Source: Methanoculleus sp. (GTDB lineage: Archaea; Halobacteriota; Methanomicrobia; Methanomicrobiales; Methanoculleaceae). From it: a DNA stretch of 39,160 bases. The notes under the pieces are model-generated. The model saw only the letters and a program-made list of their open reading frames with translations, did no database searches and was not told the origin of the DNA. A program made the translations under genes and the position numbers. The DNA lies in contig JASGMC010000008.1 of NCBI GenBank assembly GCA_030156625.1, positions 1-39,160 of the forward strand, read 5' to 3'. Of the stretch, positions 23,171 through 32,832 are shown one piece after another (position 1 is the first letter of the stretch; each line of letters opens with the position of its first letter).

Positions 23171-23845
23171 TTAAAGATGCCCGAGATCTTTGAGGCTCGC
23201 GTAGCCCTTCTTCGCGACGATGATGTGGTCGAGCACCCGAATGCCGAGGATCGACCCGGCCTCGACGAGCTGCCGGGTGATGCCGATATCCTGGGTGGAG
23301 GGCTCGAGCGTGCCCGAAGGATGGTTGTGGACCAGGATGACCGAGGCGGCGCGGTCGGTGATCGCGTCGGAAAAGACCTCTCGGGGGTGGACGAGACTCT
23401 GGTTCAGGATCCCGACGGTGACGGTCCGGCGCTCGATCACCTCGCCGGCACCGTTGAGTGTTATGCAGAGGAAATACTCCTGCTTTTTGTCCCGCCACTC
23501 CGCGACCAGCGGGAGCACGTCCTCGGGGCAGGTGATCCGGTGCCCCGAGACGCCGTCGTCCCCGAGATACCGCCGCCCGAGTTCGAAGCAGGCCATGATC
23601 TCGCAGGCTTTCGCCGAGCCGATACCGTCTATCGCAAGGAGGTCGCCGTATAAAGGGCCGTTCTCGGCATTCTTCAGGTAGCGTTCGACGTCGCCGGCGA
23701 CCTCCCGGACGTCCCGCCCCCTCGTGCCCCGCCCGAGGAGGAGAGCAATCAGTTCGGCATCGGTGAGCGCCTGCGGTCCGCGTGTTGCCAGTTTCTCGCG
23801 CGGACGATCGCGGTTCGGGGTGTCGCGCATCTTCTTCATGCTCAT
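23171..23845 (-). CDS. radC: RadC family JAB/MPN-domain protein
   Basis: This 224-residue protein has the N-terminal helix-hairpin-helix part of RadC (LTDAELIALLLGRGTRG, then IDGIGSAKACEI at about 73-84) and the C-terminal JAMM metal-binding motif HNHPSG (173-178) with Asp186 downstream. The name RadC reflects an old DNA-repair link that has not held up; the biochemical role is unknown, although the JAMM residues suggest a metallohydrolase. It is common in methanogens as well as bacteria. Eight bases before its ATG is a perfect 16-bp palindrome. Confidence 0.93.
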   Translation of the reverse strand: MSMKKMRDTPNRDRPREKLATRGPQALTDAELIALLLGRGTRGRDVREVAGDVERYLKNAENGPLYGDLLAIDGIGSAKACEIMACFELGRRYLGDDGVSGHRITCPEDVLPLVAEWRDKKQEYFLCITLNGAGEVIERRTVTVGILNQSLVHPREVFSDAITDRAASVILVHNHPSGTLEPSTQDIGITRQLVEAGSILGIRVLDHIIVAKKGYASLKDLGHL

Positions 23846-23853
23846 CCGGCCCG

Positions 23854-23869
23854 ATCAGGGTACCCTGAT
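23854..23869. promoter_or_regulatory. perfect 16-bp palindrome upstream of radC
   Basis: ATCAGGGTACCCTGAT is perfectly palindromic and lies 8 bp upstream of the radC ATG, where a bound protein would block initiation or the ribosome site. The rest of the 192-bp divergent gap to 24038 shows no other gene. Confidence 0.45.
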
Positions 23870-24037
23870 TCCGATTTTGATTCCGGAGCATGTATACGTT
23901 GCCAATCGATCCGGAACACCTGGCGGATCCGATTCCCGGAAGAAAACGTTGCAGAAAGGGCTTTTTCTCCCGGCCGGAGGCTTTTCTCCGGACGCAATCG
24001 AAATCCTTTTTGCCCGAAGGCCGCTATCTCTCACAAA

Positions 24038-25732
24038 ATGGAACTCCCCTGGAAGAGCGCCGAGTCCTGGTGCAGGAAGGGACGGACATACGCCGAGCAA
24101 GGGCAGTACGACCGGGCTGTCGAGTGCTACGACCGGGCGATCACCCTGAACGCCAACGCCGCAGACGCCTGGTACCACAAGGGGCTCGCCCTCACTGCCG
24201 CCCGGCGCCACCGCGAGGCGGCCGAATGTTTCGACCAGGCGCTCAGGATCGATCCGACCTCGGCAGACTTCTGGCACGCCCGGGGGCAGGTGCTCTACGA
24301 CCTTGGGGAGTACCGGGAGGCGGCCGGTTCCTGCGGGCAGGCGGTGAAACTCGCGCCGGACTCCACGAGCGCATGGCTCATCCGGGGCCACGCCTTCCGA
24401 AAGATCGGCCGAAACCCCGACGCGATTGCCTGCTACGACCGGGTCGTCACGCTTGAGCCGGGCCGGATCGATGCCTGGCTCGCCCGCGGAACGGCGCTTG
24501 CTGCCGAGCGCCGGTACGATGCGGCGATCGAGTGCTACGACCGGGTCATCGCGCTCGATCCCGAGAACGCAAACGCCTGGTACGCCAGGGGAACGATCCA
24601 GATCCTCCTCTCCCGCTACGAGGAGGCGCTCGCCTCCTATGACCGGGCCGTCGCCATCAACCCGAACCACGCCGACACCTGGTACACCCGGGGATGCACG
24701 CTTTCGGCACTTCAGCGCCATGACGAGGCCGTCGCCTGCTTCGACCGGGCGCTCGCCCTCCGTCCCGACGACGCCAGTGCCTGGTACAACCGGGGCCGGG
24801 CGCTGCAGAACCTGGAGCGCTACGAGGAGGCGCTCGACTGCTACGACCGGGCATTCCGGATCAACCCCGAACACCCCGGGATCTGGTTCCAGAAAGCCAT
24901 AGTGCTGAAGAAACTGAAACGTTACGACCTCTCGCTCGCCTGCTTCGACCGGGCGCTCAGGGAGAACGCTGTCGATGCGGAGATCTGGCACCAGAAGGGC
25001 CTCCTCTTCTTTGTCCTGAAGCGCTACGGGGAGGCGCTGGAGTGTTTCGACCAGGCGCTCAGGATCCGGCCCGACCACACGGACGCCTGCTACTACCGGG
25101 GCGAGAGTTACTACGCCGCCCGGAACTACGCAGCGGCAGTCCCCTGCTACCAGGCCGCGGTCCGTGCGGCCCCGGGGAACGTTGTCGCCTGGAACAACTA
25201 CGGCAACGCACTCTACCACCTCGAACGCTACGAAGAAGCGCTCGTCTGCTACGAGCGGGCGCTCGAGATCGACCCGGAGAACCGCCGGGTCTGGAACAAC
25301 AAAGCAAGCGTTCTCTCCGTTCTCTCGCATTACGACAAGGCGCTCGTCTGCTACGACCAGGAGCTCCGGGCCCACCCGGAGAACGCGGATGCCTGGTACA
25401 ACAAAGGCCTTGCGCTCTTCATCCTCGGCCGGTACGGCGAAGCCGTAACCTGCTACACCCATGCGCTTGAGATCGATCCTGCGAGAACCGAGGTCTGGAG
25501 CACGAAAGGGAACGCTCTCGTGATCCTGGAACGCTGCGAGGAAGCCCTTGACTGCTACGACCGGGCGCTCGCCGTCAACCCCGACGACGCCGAAGCGCTC
25601 AAAGGAAAAGCAATGGCGCTCGTCTATCTCGACCGTCCCGGCGAGGCGGCAACATATTACGAGAGGGCGCAGCGGCTGCCGGAACGGACCCGGGTTGCGG
25701 AACCGGATTTGAGGAAAAGGGAGCGGGTTTAA
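24038..25732 (+). CDS. tetratricopeptide repeat protein, 16 TPR units
   Basis: The whole 564-residue protein is built from 34-residue TPR units. I count 16, each with the pattern AWYxKGxALxxLxRYEEALxCYDRALxIDPxxA, starting near residue 9 and ending near 550, followed by a short basic tail. There is no signal peptide, membrane segment or other domain, so it is a cytosolic scaffold. TPR solenoids bind peptides or proteins; the partner is unknown. Repeats in the middle are the most alike, suggesting growth by internal duplication. The stop overlaps the stop of the convergent aminotransferase gene by four bases. Confidence 0.93.
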   Translation: MELPWKSAESWCRKGRTYAEQGQYDRAVECYDRAITLNANAADAWYHKGLALTAARRHREAAECFDQALRIDPTSADFWHARGQVLYDLGEYREAAGSCGQAVKLAPDSTSAWLIRGHAFRKIGRNPDAIACYDRVVTLEPGRIDAWLARGTALAAERRYDAAIECYDRVIALDPENANAWYARGTIQILLSRYEEALASYDRAVAINPNHADTWYTRGCTLSALQRHDEAVACFDRALALRPDDASAWYNRGRALQNLERYEEALDCYDRAFRINPEHPGIWFQKAIVLKKLKRYDLSLACFDRALRENAVDAEIWHQKGLLFFVLKRYGEALECFDQALRIRPDHTDACYYRGESYYAARNYAAAVPCYQAAVRAAPGNVVAWNNYGNALYHLERYEEALVCYERALEIDPENRRVWNNKASVLSVLSHYDKALVCYDQELRAHPENADAWYNKGLALFILGRYGEAVTCYTHALEIDPARTEVWSTKGNALVILERCEEALDCYDRALAVNPDDAEALKGKAMALVYLDRPGEAATYYERAQRLPERTRVAEPDLRKRERV

Positions 25733-26859
25733 ACCCGCGCAATCCGCCCGACCGCTTCCTCGAGGTTCTCCATCGAGGTCGCGTAGGAGACGCGGAGCCA
25801 GCCGGGGGAGTGAAACGCGGTTCCCGGGGTGACCGCCACATGGGCATCCCGGAGCCATGACCGGGCAATCGCCATATCGTCGCCGTCGACCTTCACGTAG
25901 GCGTAGAAAGCGCCGTCCGCCGGGGCGGTTGCGTAGCCGAGGTCGCGGAGCGCCGGGATGAGATAATCGCGCCGGCGCTCGAACTCGCGGCGCATCGCTT
26001 CGACGCAGTCCTGACTGCCCTGGAGCGCGGCGAGGGCGCCGAACATAGCAAACGTCGTCGGGTGCGATATGGTGTGCTGCTGCACCTTCTCCATCTGCCG
26101 GATGATCGGCCGGGGAGCGACCGCGTAGCCGATCCGCCACCCGGTCATCGCGTAGGCCTTCGAGAACCCGTTGACGGTGATCGTCCGCTCCGCCATGCCG
26201 TCGAGGGAGGCGAGAGAGATGTGTTCCTTCCCGTAGACCAACTTCTCGTAGATCTCATCGGAGAGCGCGAAAAGGTCGTGGTCACGGCAGATGTCGGCGA
26301 TGAGCTGGAGCGAGCCCCAATCGAGCACCGCGCCGGAAGGGTTCGAGGGGGAGTTGACCACGATCATCTTCGTCCGGGGGCCGACGGCCTCAAGAAGGGT
26401 GTCGTCGACCTGGAAAGTCCCGACGGAGAGGGGGTGGTGCCGGACGGAGCCGCCTGCGAACCGTACGCAGGGTTCGTAGGAGACCCACGCCGGATCGAGG
26501 ATGAGCGCCTCGTCGCCCGGGTTCAGCACGGCCTCCATCGCCTCGTAGATGGCGTCTTTCGCCCCGCAGGTGACGATCACCTCGTCCTGCTCTGCGGCAA
26601 ACCCGTTCTCCCGGGAGATCTTCCCCGCGATCGCGCCCGTCAGTGCCGGAATACCGGCGCTCGGGGCGTAATGTGTCTCCCCGCGGCGGAGGGCTTCGAT
26701 GCAGGCGTCCTTGATGTGGGCCGGGGTATCGAAGTCCGGTTCCCCGATGGAGAGGCTGATGACGTCGACCCCCTCCTGCGCCATCCGCTTTGCGGCGTTC
26801 GAGATCTCGATCGTCGCGGAAGGGGCGATGGCCGCAACCTTCTCCGAGAGGCTTCTCAT
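25729..26859 (-). CDS. class I/II aminotransferase, aspartate aminotransferase-like
   Basis: This 376-residue PLP enzyme belongs to aminotransferase fold type I. Visible residues are [10 protein letters not shown] near the N-terminus, NSPSNPSG (169-176), Asp201 in [11 protein letters not shown], and the PLP lysine Lys234 in [16 protein letters not shown], with the substrate Arg in WLRVSYA near the C-terminus. Closest to archaeal aspartate or aromatic aminotransferases; the exact amino donor cannot be read from sequence. Its ATG overlaps the ribH stop (ATGA), so it is the last gene of the flavin operon. Confidence 0.92.
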   Translation of the reverse strand: MRSLSEKVAAIAPSATIEISNAAKRMAQEGVDVISLSIGEPDFDTPAHIKDACIEALRRGETHYAPSAGIPALTGAIAGKISRENGFAAEQDEVIVTCGAKDAIYEAMEAVLNPGDEALILDPAWVSYEPCVRFAGGSVRHHPLSVGTFQVDDTLLEAVGPRTKMIVVNSPSNPSGAVLDWGSLQLIADICRDHDLFALSDEIYEKLVYGKEHISLASLDGMAERTITVNGFSKAYAMTGWRIGYAVAPRPIIRQMEKVQQHTISHPTTFAMFGALAALQGSQDCVEAMRREFERRRDYLIPALRDLGYATAPADGAFYAYVKVDGDDMAIARSWLRDAHVAVTPGTAFHSPGWLRVSYATSMENLEEAVGRIARV

Positions 26860-27263
26860 CCCAATCGCTGGACCATCTTCACGGCCGATTCGACGGCGCG
26901 CTTCGCGTAATCGATGCGCTCGGTCGCTTCCATCCGGGTCATCCCCGGTCCGGAGATGCCGAGAGCGACGGGCTTTCCGAATTCAAGGGAGAGGTCGATG
27001 ATCTTACGCGCCGCGTGCTGGACGACGATCTCGTCGTGCTGGGTGGCACCCTCGATGACGCACCCGATGGTGACGACCGCGTCGATCTCACCGCGTCCGA
27101 GCAACTTCTTGATCGCAAGCGGCATGTCGTAGGCGCCGGGGACGTAGATCGTATCGGCAACTTCCGCGTCGAGGAAACCGGCGTGCTCCCGGGCCTCGAT
27201 CTCCATCATGTAGGTAATGTCGCGGTTGAACTCCGCGACGACGAATCCAAGTTTTACCGTCAT
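26856..27263 (-). CDS. ribH: 6,7-dimethyl-8-ribityllumazine synthase
   Basis: RibH condenses 5-amino-6-(D-ribitylamino)uracil with 3,4-dihydroxy-2-butanone 4-phosphate. The 135-residue protein has FVVAEFN (Phe that stacks on the pyrimidine), [32 protein letters not shown] with the catalytic His in QHDEI, and [12 protein letters not shown]. The ATG at 27263 has a GGAAGGA ribosome site and gives the family N-terminus. It follows the riboflavin synthase gene by 58 bp, and its stop overlaps the next gene. Confidence 0.95.
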   Translation of the reverse strand: MTVKLGFVVAEFNRDITYMMEIEAREHAGFLDAEVADTIYVPGAYDMPLAIKKLLGRGEIDAVVTIGCVIEGATQHDEIVVQHAARKIIDLSLEFGKPVALGISGPGMTRMEATERIDYAKRAVESAVKMVQRLG

Positions 27264-27321
27264 TTTCAATCCTTCCTGAGGTACTACTCGCACCGGTTGT
27301 TGATAATCCTCACTTTTTGCG

Positions 27322-28910
<1,589 letters not shown>

Positions 28911-28927
28911 GAGAGATCAGTCCATAT

Positions 28928-28964
28928 CGTCTCGCCGAGGAGAGACGCTGTTCCTGCAAGGAAC
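28928..28964. repeat. two adjacent hairpin-forming repeats upstream of the aminotransferase-ribC operon
   Basis: CGTCTC (28928-28933) pairs with GAGACG (28942-28947), and two bases on GTTCCT (28950-28955) pairs with AGGAAC (28959-28964). They lie between the operon's start at 28910 and a TATA-like run (about 28974-28982). Flavin genes in archaea are known targets of the RbkR repressor, but I cannot say whether these match its site. Confidence 0.35.
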
Positions 28965-29045
28965 TTGGATGTGGTTTCATATCAACTTCTCCACCGTGCA
29001 ATACCGACAGGGAGAAAACGATGCAGGGGCATACTGAAGTGAGCT

Positions 29046-29438
29046 ATGGTTGACGTCGCGGTGATCTGCGGTTCCGCCTCGGACGGCCCCGTCGCGGAGA
29101 AGGTGTTTGCGACCTTAAAGGAACACGGCGTGTCCTACGACTACCGGGTGATCTCGGCGCACCGTGACCCGGAGAAGCTGGACGAGTACGTGAAGGGGAG
29201 TGATGCCCGGGTCTTCATCGCGATCGCCGGGCTCTCGGCGGCCCTCCCGGGGGTTGTCGCCTCGAAGACACAGCGGCCGGTGATCGGGGTCCCGGTGAGC
29301 GGGAAACTGATGGGTCTCGACGCCCTCCTCTCGATCGCCCAGATGCCGAGAGGCGTCCCGGTCGCGTGCGTCGGCGTGGATAACGGTGAGAACGCCGCCC
29401 TGCTCGCGCTCCGGATCCTCAACGCAGGGCGCGCCTGA
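29046..29438 (+). CDS. purE: AIR carboxylase/N5-CAIR mutase PurE
   Basis: PurE makes carboxyaminoimidazole ribotide in purine synthesis. The 130-residue protein has [23 protein letters not shown] with the catalytic His, [27 protein letters not shown], and [30 protein letters not shown], covering the full small family core. Whether it uses CO2 directly (class II) or N5-CAIR cannot be decided here; no purK lies next to it. It is a single-gene unit between two minus-strand genes. Confidence 0.95.
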   Translation: MVDVAVICGSASDGPVAEKVFATLKEHGVSYDYRVISAHRDPEKLDEYVKGSDARVFIAIAGLSAALPGVVASKTQRPVIGVPVSGKLMGLDALLSIAQMPRGVPVACVGVDNGENAALLALRILNAGRA

Positions 29439-29492
29439 CGGAACTTTTTTCGCCCGTCCGCAAGGGGAGGGGCATGAAGCGGAGATTACTCT

Positions 29493-30776
29493 TCACGGCT
29501 CCATCCGCTCTTCCGGCGGCGCCTTGAGGATATCCCGCACCATCTTAACCGCGCAGAGGTCGCCGCACATCGAGCAGGTCTCGATCTCCCCGTCGCGCTC
29601 GTGGATGCGCCGGGCCTCCTCCGGGACGAGCGCCGCCTCGAACTGTTTATCCCAGTCGAGCGCCCGGCGCGCCTCCGCCATCCGGATCTCGCGGTTCTTC
29701 GTCTTCGCCGCGGCGCGGGAGAGGCTCCCGACGTGCGCAGCGATCCTCGCCACCCTGGTCCCCTCCACGATGTCGCGGAGGTCCGGCAGCGCCAGGTGTT
29801 CGCTCGGCGAGACCATGCAGAGGAAGTCGGCGCCGTGCATGCAGGCGATCACGCCGCCGATCGCCCCCACGACGTGGTCGTAGCCCGGCGCCACATCGGT
29901 CACGAGCGGGCCGAGCAGGTAGAGCGGAGCACCGTCGGTCAGTTCCTTGAGCATCCGGACATTGTAGCCGATCTGGTCGGCCGGGATATGTCCCGGCCCC
30001 TCGATCATCCGTTGCACCCCGGCGGCGAGCGCCCTCTTCGCCAGGTGCCCGAGCGTCAGGTACTCAGTCGTCTTCGCGAGGCGGCCGGCGTCCACGAGCG
30101 CGCCCGGGCGCATCCCGTCGCCGAGGCTCACGACCACGTCGTGCTCCGCGAGGATCTCGAGCAGGTAGTCGTACTCGGCATAGAGCGGGTTCTCTTCGCC
30201 GGTCGCGGCCATCATCGCCACGTGGAAGGCCCCGCCCCGGGAGACGACGCCCATCGTCCGCGGGTCGGCCTGGAGCGACGCGAGGGCGTCGCGGTTCACG
30301 CCGCAGTGCAGGGTCAGGAAGTCCACGCCCTGCCGGCAGTGCTCCCGGATAACCTTGAACAGCAGGTCGGCGTCGACGTCCGCGGCAGCCCCCGCCCGCC
30401 GGACCGCCTCGTAAACCGGGACCGTCCCGACGGGCGCATCGAGCTCGAGGATTCTCTGCCGGATGCGGGGGAGATCGCCGCCGGTCGAGAGGTCCATCAG
30501 CGCGTCCGCACCCTCCCGGAGGGCCGCCTTCGCCTTCTCGACCTCGAGGTCCTCGTCGCACCGGGTTCCCGACGTCCCGACGTTCACGTTGACCCGCACC
30601 CTGCAGCCCTCCCCGATGGCGCAGAGCCGGTGCGGCCTCTTCGGGTTTGCTGGAATGACAATCCGGCCGCGGGCGACGGCCCGCGCGGCGGCGTGGGGGG
30701 CGAGATCCTCTTCCCGGGCGATCGTCTCCACCTCAGGGGGAACCCCGCGCAGGCACGCGGAGATCAGCGTATGCAT
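29493..30776 (-). CDS. thiC: phosphomethylpyrimidine synthase ThiC
   Basis: ThiC is a radical SAM enzyme that turns AIR into hydroxymethylpyrimidine phosphate for thiamine. The protein of about 427 residues has GEGCRVRVNVNVGTSGT, MDLSTGGDL, VGTVPVYEA, LTLHCGVN, SRGGAFH, GDGMRPG, MIEGPGHIP, PLYLLGPLVTDVAPGYDH, and the C-terminal cluster motif CSMCGDLC. Spacing there is CX2CX3C, one residue shorter than the CX2CX4C of bacterial ThiC. The ATG at 30776 is about 26 bp from a TATA-like box (complement of 30797-30805), giving a leaderless message; ATGs at 30785, 30800 and 30812 are alternatives. No TPP riboswitch is visible in the 34-bp divergent gap. Confidence 0.94.
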   Translation of the reverse strand: MHTLISACLRGVPPEVETIAREEDLAPHAAARAVARGRIVIPANPKRPHRLCAIGEGCRVRVNVNVGTSGTRCDEDLEVEKAKAALREGADALMDLSTGGDLPRIRQRILELDAPVGTVPVYEAVRRAGAAADVDADLLFKVIREHCRQGVDFLTLHCGVNRDALASLQADPRTMGVVSRGGAFHVAMMAATGEENPLYAEYDYLLEILAEHDVVVSLGDGMRPGALVDAGRLAKTTEYLTLGHLAKRALAAGVQRMIEGPGHIPADQIGYNVRMLKELTDGAPLYLLGPLVTDVAPGYDHVVGAIGGVIACMHGADFLCMVSPSEHLALPDLRDIVEGTRVARIAAHVGSLSRAAAKTKNREIRMAEARRALDWDKQFEAALVPEEARRIHERDGEIETCSMCGDLCAVKMVRDILKAPPEERMEP

Positions 30777-30810
30777 AAGAACCATTTGCCCGGAAGCCAT
30801 ATTAGTCTGC

Positions 30811-31413
30811 ATGCCAGTCAGGTGGATCGCGAGCGACGCGACCTACGCCAATTCGTTCGTTTACGGAAACGTCCTTATCGACGCGGGCGTTCTCCCGATG
30901 GCGGTGGAGCCGTACGCCGGAACGATCGAGACGATCGTCCTCACCCACGCCCACTACGACCACATAGCCCATATCAGGGAGATCGCCCGGCTCTGCGATG
31001 ACCCCGCCGTCTGCATCCACGAAGCCGACGCGCCCGGCCTCGTCGACGACGCAAGAAGCCTCGCGATGCACTTCGGGGGCCGGGCACCCGGCGTCGTCCC
31101 CGACACCGTCCTCCATGATGGCGACCGCATCGGTGACCTCCGCGTGATCCACACCCCGGGACACACGCCGGGCGGGATCTGCCTCTATGACCCGGAGGCA
31201 AAACTGCTCTTCTCGGGGGACACCGTCTTTACGGGCGGGTCCTTCGGCCGGTACGATTTTCCAGGCGGGGACCGGACGACACTCGCGGCATCCATCGAGC
31301 GCCTCAGCACGCTCGCCGTCGAGGGCCTCTACCCCGGGCACGGCGAGCCGGTCGCCCGCGGCGGCGGTAGACATATCGCGGCTGCCCGGGAGGCGCTCCG
31401 GTTCTATGGATAA
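30811..31413 (+). CDS. MBL-fold metallohydrolase, glyoxalase II-like
   Basis: This 200-residue metallo-beta-lactamase-fold protein has the metal motif THAHYDH (45-51), then HTPGHTPGGICLYD with the third ligand His, LLFSGDTVFTGGSFGRYDFPGGD with the bridging Asp, and LYPGHGEP. This is the compact hydroxyacylglutathione hydrolase-like type widespread in archaea; the thioester or other substrate is unknown. It is divergent from thiC and heads a three-gene unit in which each stop overlaps the next start. Confidence 0.92.
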   Translation: MPVRWIASDATYANSFVYGNVLIDAGVLPMAVEPYAGTIETIVLTHAHYDHIAHIREIARLCDDPAVCIHEADAPGLVDDARSLAMHFGGRAPGVVPDTVLHDGDRIGDLRVIHTPGHTPGGICLYDPEAKLLFSGDTVFTGGSFGRYDFPGGDRTTLAASIERLSTLAVEGLYPGHGEPVARGGGRHIAAAREALRFYG

Positions 31414-31861
31414 AGGAATCTACGCCCTGATCCTCGAAAACTCCAATTGCGCCGTCCGCGTCGGCGCCCTCGGGGCAAGGGAGTTCGCGCCGGGTCGGCA
31501 CATCTACGTGGGCTCCGCCCGGGGGAGCGGCGGCCTTGCCCGGGCCGGGCGGCACGTGAGGCTCGCCCTCCGTCGCGACCGTCCTCCCCGGTGGCACATC
31601 GACTACCTCCTCCTCGACCCGCACTTCGCCCCTGCCGCCGTCGTCACCGCCGCGACAGACCGGGACTGCGAATGCGACCTCGCCCGCGCCGTCGGCGGGG
31701 CGTCCGTCCCCGGGTTCGGGTGCAGCGACTGCGCCTGCCCTTCGCACCTCTTCCACCGTTCCGGCGACCCGGTCCCGGAGATCCTCGCGGCATTCCGGAG
31801 CCTGGATCTGGATGCCCGGATCACAAGAATCAAGAACGAGGCGAGCGAGCATAGGGTATGA
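31406..31861 (+). CDS. DUF123 family protein (GIY-YIG nuclease-like)
   Basis: This 151-residue protein matches DUF123, small archaeal proteins related to GIY-YIG endonucleases. It shows MDKGIYALILENSN, HIYVGSARGSGGLARAGRHVR (the GIY-YIG-like strand pair with its basic follower), PRWHIDYLL and the Cys-rich FGCSDCACPSHLFH. The ATG at 31406 overlaps the MBL gene by eight bases (ATGGATAA); much longer in-frame starts lie wholly inside the MBL gene. Its stop overlaps the next gene as ATGA. DUF123 is also found fused to endonuclease III in some archaea, hinting at DNA metabolism. Confidence 0.85.
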   Translation: MDKGIYALILENSNCAVRVGALGAREFAPGRHIYVGSARGSGGLARAGRHVRLALRRDRPPRWHIDYLLLDPHFAPAAVVTAATDRDCECDLARAVGGASVPGFGCSDCACPSHLFHRSGDPVPEILAAFRSLDLDARITRIKNEASEHRV

Positions 31862-32409
31862 ATGTTCTCGGTATCTCCGGAAGCATGCGCAAGAACGGCA
31901 ACACCGCGCTGCTGGTCACCACCATCCTCGACCGGGTGCGGGAGGCGGGCATCGAGACCGAGTATCTCTCGCTTGCCGATATGGATATCCGGCCCTGCAC
32001 AGGCTGCGAAGCCTGCCGGGAGGCGAAGTGGTGCGTAACGGAGGTTGACGACTGGAGCAGTGTGGCGGAGAAGATGATCGACTGCGAGGTGCTGGTCCTC
32101 GGCGCCCCGACCTACTACTACGACCTCAACGGCCAGACGAAGAACCTGATCGACCGGACCTACTCCCTCTTCCACGACAGGAGGCTTTCTGGGAGGGGAG
32201 CCGTCGCCGTCGCCGTCTGCGCCGATCGTGGGGGCGAGCGCTCCCTCGAGACCATTGAAGGGTTCTTGAACGCCCACGAGTTCTCGTACCTCGGTTACGT
32301 CTGCGGCAGGGGCTATGCGCCGGGAGATATCCGCAAAGACGAGCAGGCGATGAAGAAGGCCGCGGCGGTTGCGGATACGATCGTCAGGTACCTCCGGCCG
32401 GAGGACTGA
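31858..32409 (+). CDS. iron-sulfur flavoprotein (Isf-like, NADPH-dependent FMN reductase fold)
   Basis: This 183-residue flavodoxin-fold protein has the FMN phosphate loop SGSMRKNGNT (7-16) and GAPTYYYDLNGQTKNLIDR for the flavin ring. Cys47, Cys50, Cys53 and Cys59 form the compact CX2CX2CX5C motif that binds a 4Fe-4S cluster in Methanosarcina Isf. Such proteins pass electrons from ferredoxin, and some reduce oxygen or peroxide. It is the last gene of the MBL-DUF123 unit. The 136 bp after its stop show no gene. Confidence 0.92.
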   Translation: MNVLGISGSMRKNGNTALLVTTILDRVREAGIETEYLSLADMDIRPCTGCEACREAKWCVTEVDDWSSVAEKMIDCEVLVLGAPTYYYDLNGQTKNLIDRTYSLFHDRRLSGRGAVAVAVCADRGGERSLETIEGFLNAHEFSYLGYVCGRGYAPGDIRKDEQAMKKAAAVADTIVRYLRPED

Positions 32410-32545
32410 TAACCGGGATCCCCGCACAATTCCAGTGACCCCCTCTCAGGGCCACGTTCCTCTCAGCCTTCGCGAGCAGCGTGCCTCAGGGAAGGGCGGG
32501 GTATCCCTCTGCCGGCTGCCCGCTATCTCCCCCGCCCGGCTGCCG

Positions 32546-32707
32546 TCAGAGCAGCAACGATATTATCGCGAGGATTATGAAGATGATGACCAGCCACTTC
32601 GCGATCGACATCGACATCCCTGCAACGCCCCGTGCCCCGAGTATGGCGAAGATAAGCGCCAGTACGAAGAAGAGGATTGCAAGACCAACAAGGCCACCGC
32701 CTAACAT
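32546..32707 (-). CDS. DUF1328-like small membrane protein
   Basis: This 53-residue protein, too short for most gene callers, reads [20 protein letters not shown] then [20 protein letters not shown] and [13 protein letters not shown]. Two helices around a GxxGVAG turn and the AKWL segment match DUF1328 (YtjA-like) proteins, small stress-associated membrane proteins in many bacteria. GGAG lies eight bases before the ATG. Upstream is a 9-bp hairpin and then a TATA box at 32771-32780. Function is unknown. It sits between the flavoprotein and cofH genes with its own promoter. Confidence 0.85.
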   Translation of the reverse strand: MLGGGLVGLAILFFVLALIFAILGARGVAGMSMSIAKWLVIIFIILAIISLLL

Positions 32708-32724
32708 ATACCATTCTCCTCCCA

Positions 32725-32747
32725 ATCGCCGGCATCAGGCCGGCGAT
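32725..32747. repeat. 9-bp inverted repeat in the DUF1328 leader
   Basis: ATCGCCGGC (32725-32733) and GCCGGCGAT (32739-32747) form a perfect stem with a 5-base loop. It lies just after the predicted transcription start (about 32750) and about 18 bp before the ATG, so it could control translation or bind a repressor. The adjoining T-rich run at 32763-32768 is on the far side. Confidence 0.5.
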
Positions 32748-32769
32748 GAGGAGCCACAATCTATTTTTG

Positions 32770-32780
32770 GATATTTATAA
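32770..32780 (-). promoter_or_regulatory. TATA box of the DUF1328 gene
   Basis: Minus-strand TTATAAATAT (complement of 32771-32780) stands in an AT-rich island. It predicts transcription from about 32750 towards the ATG at 32707. Confidence 0.5.
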
Positions 32781-32832
32781 TTATCCAGAGACGTTGTGGA
32801 TCCGGGCAAATCGATCCGGCCCTTCCCGAAGA

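Noticed and set aside
30774-30812. TPP riboswitch before thiC
   Set aside because: The thiC-MBL divergent gap is only 34 bp and promoter spacing suggests a leaderless transcript, leaving no room for the aptamer.
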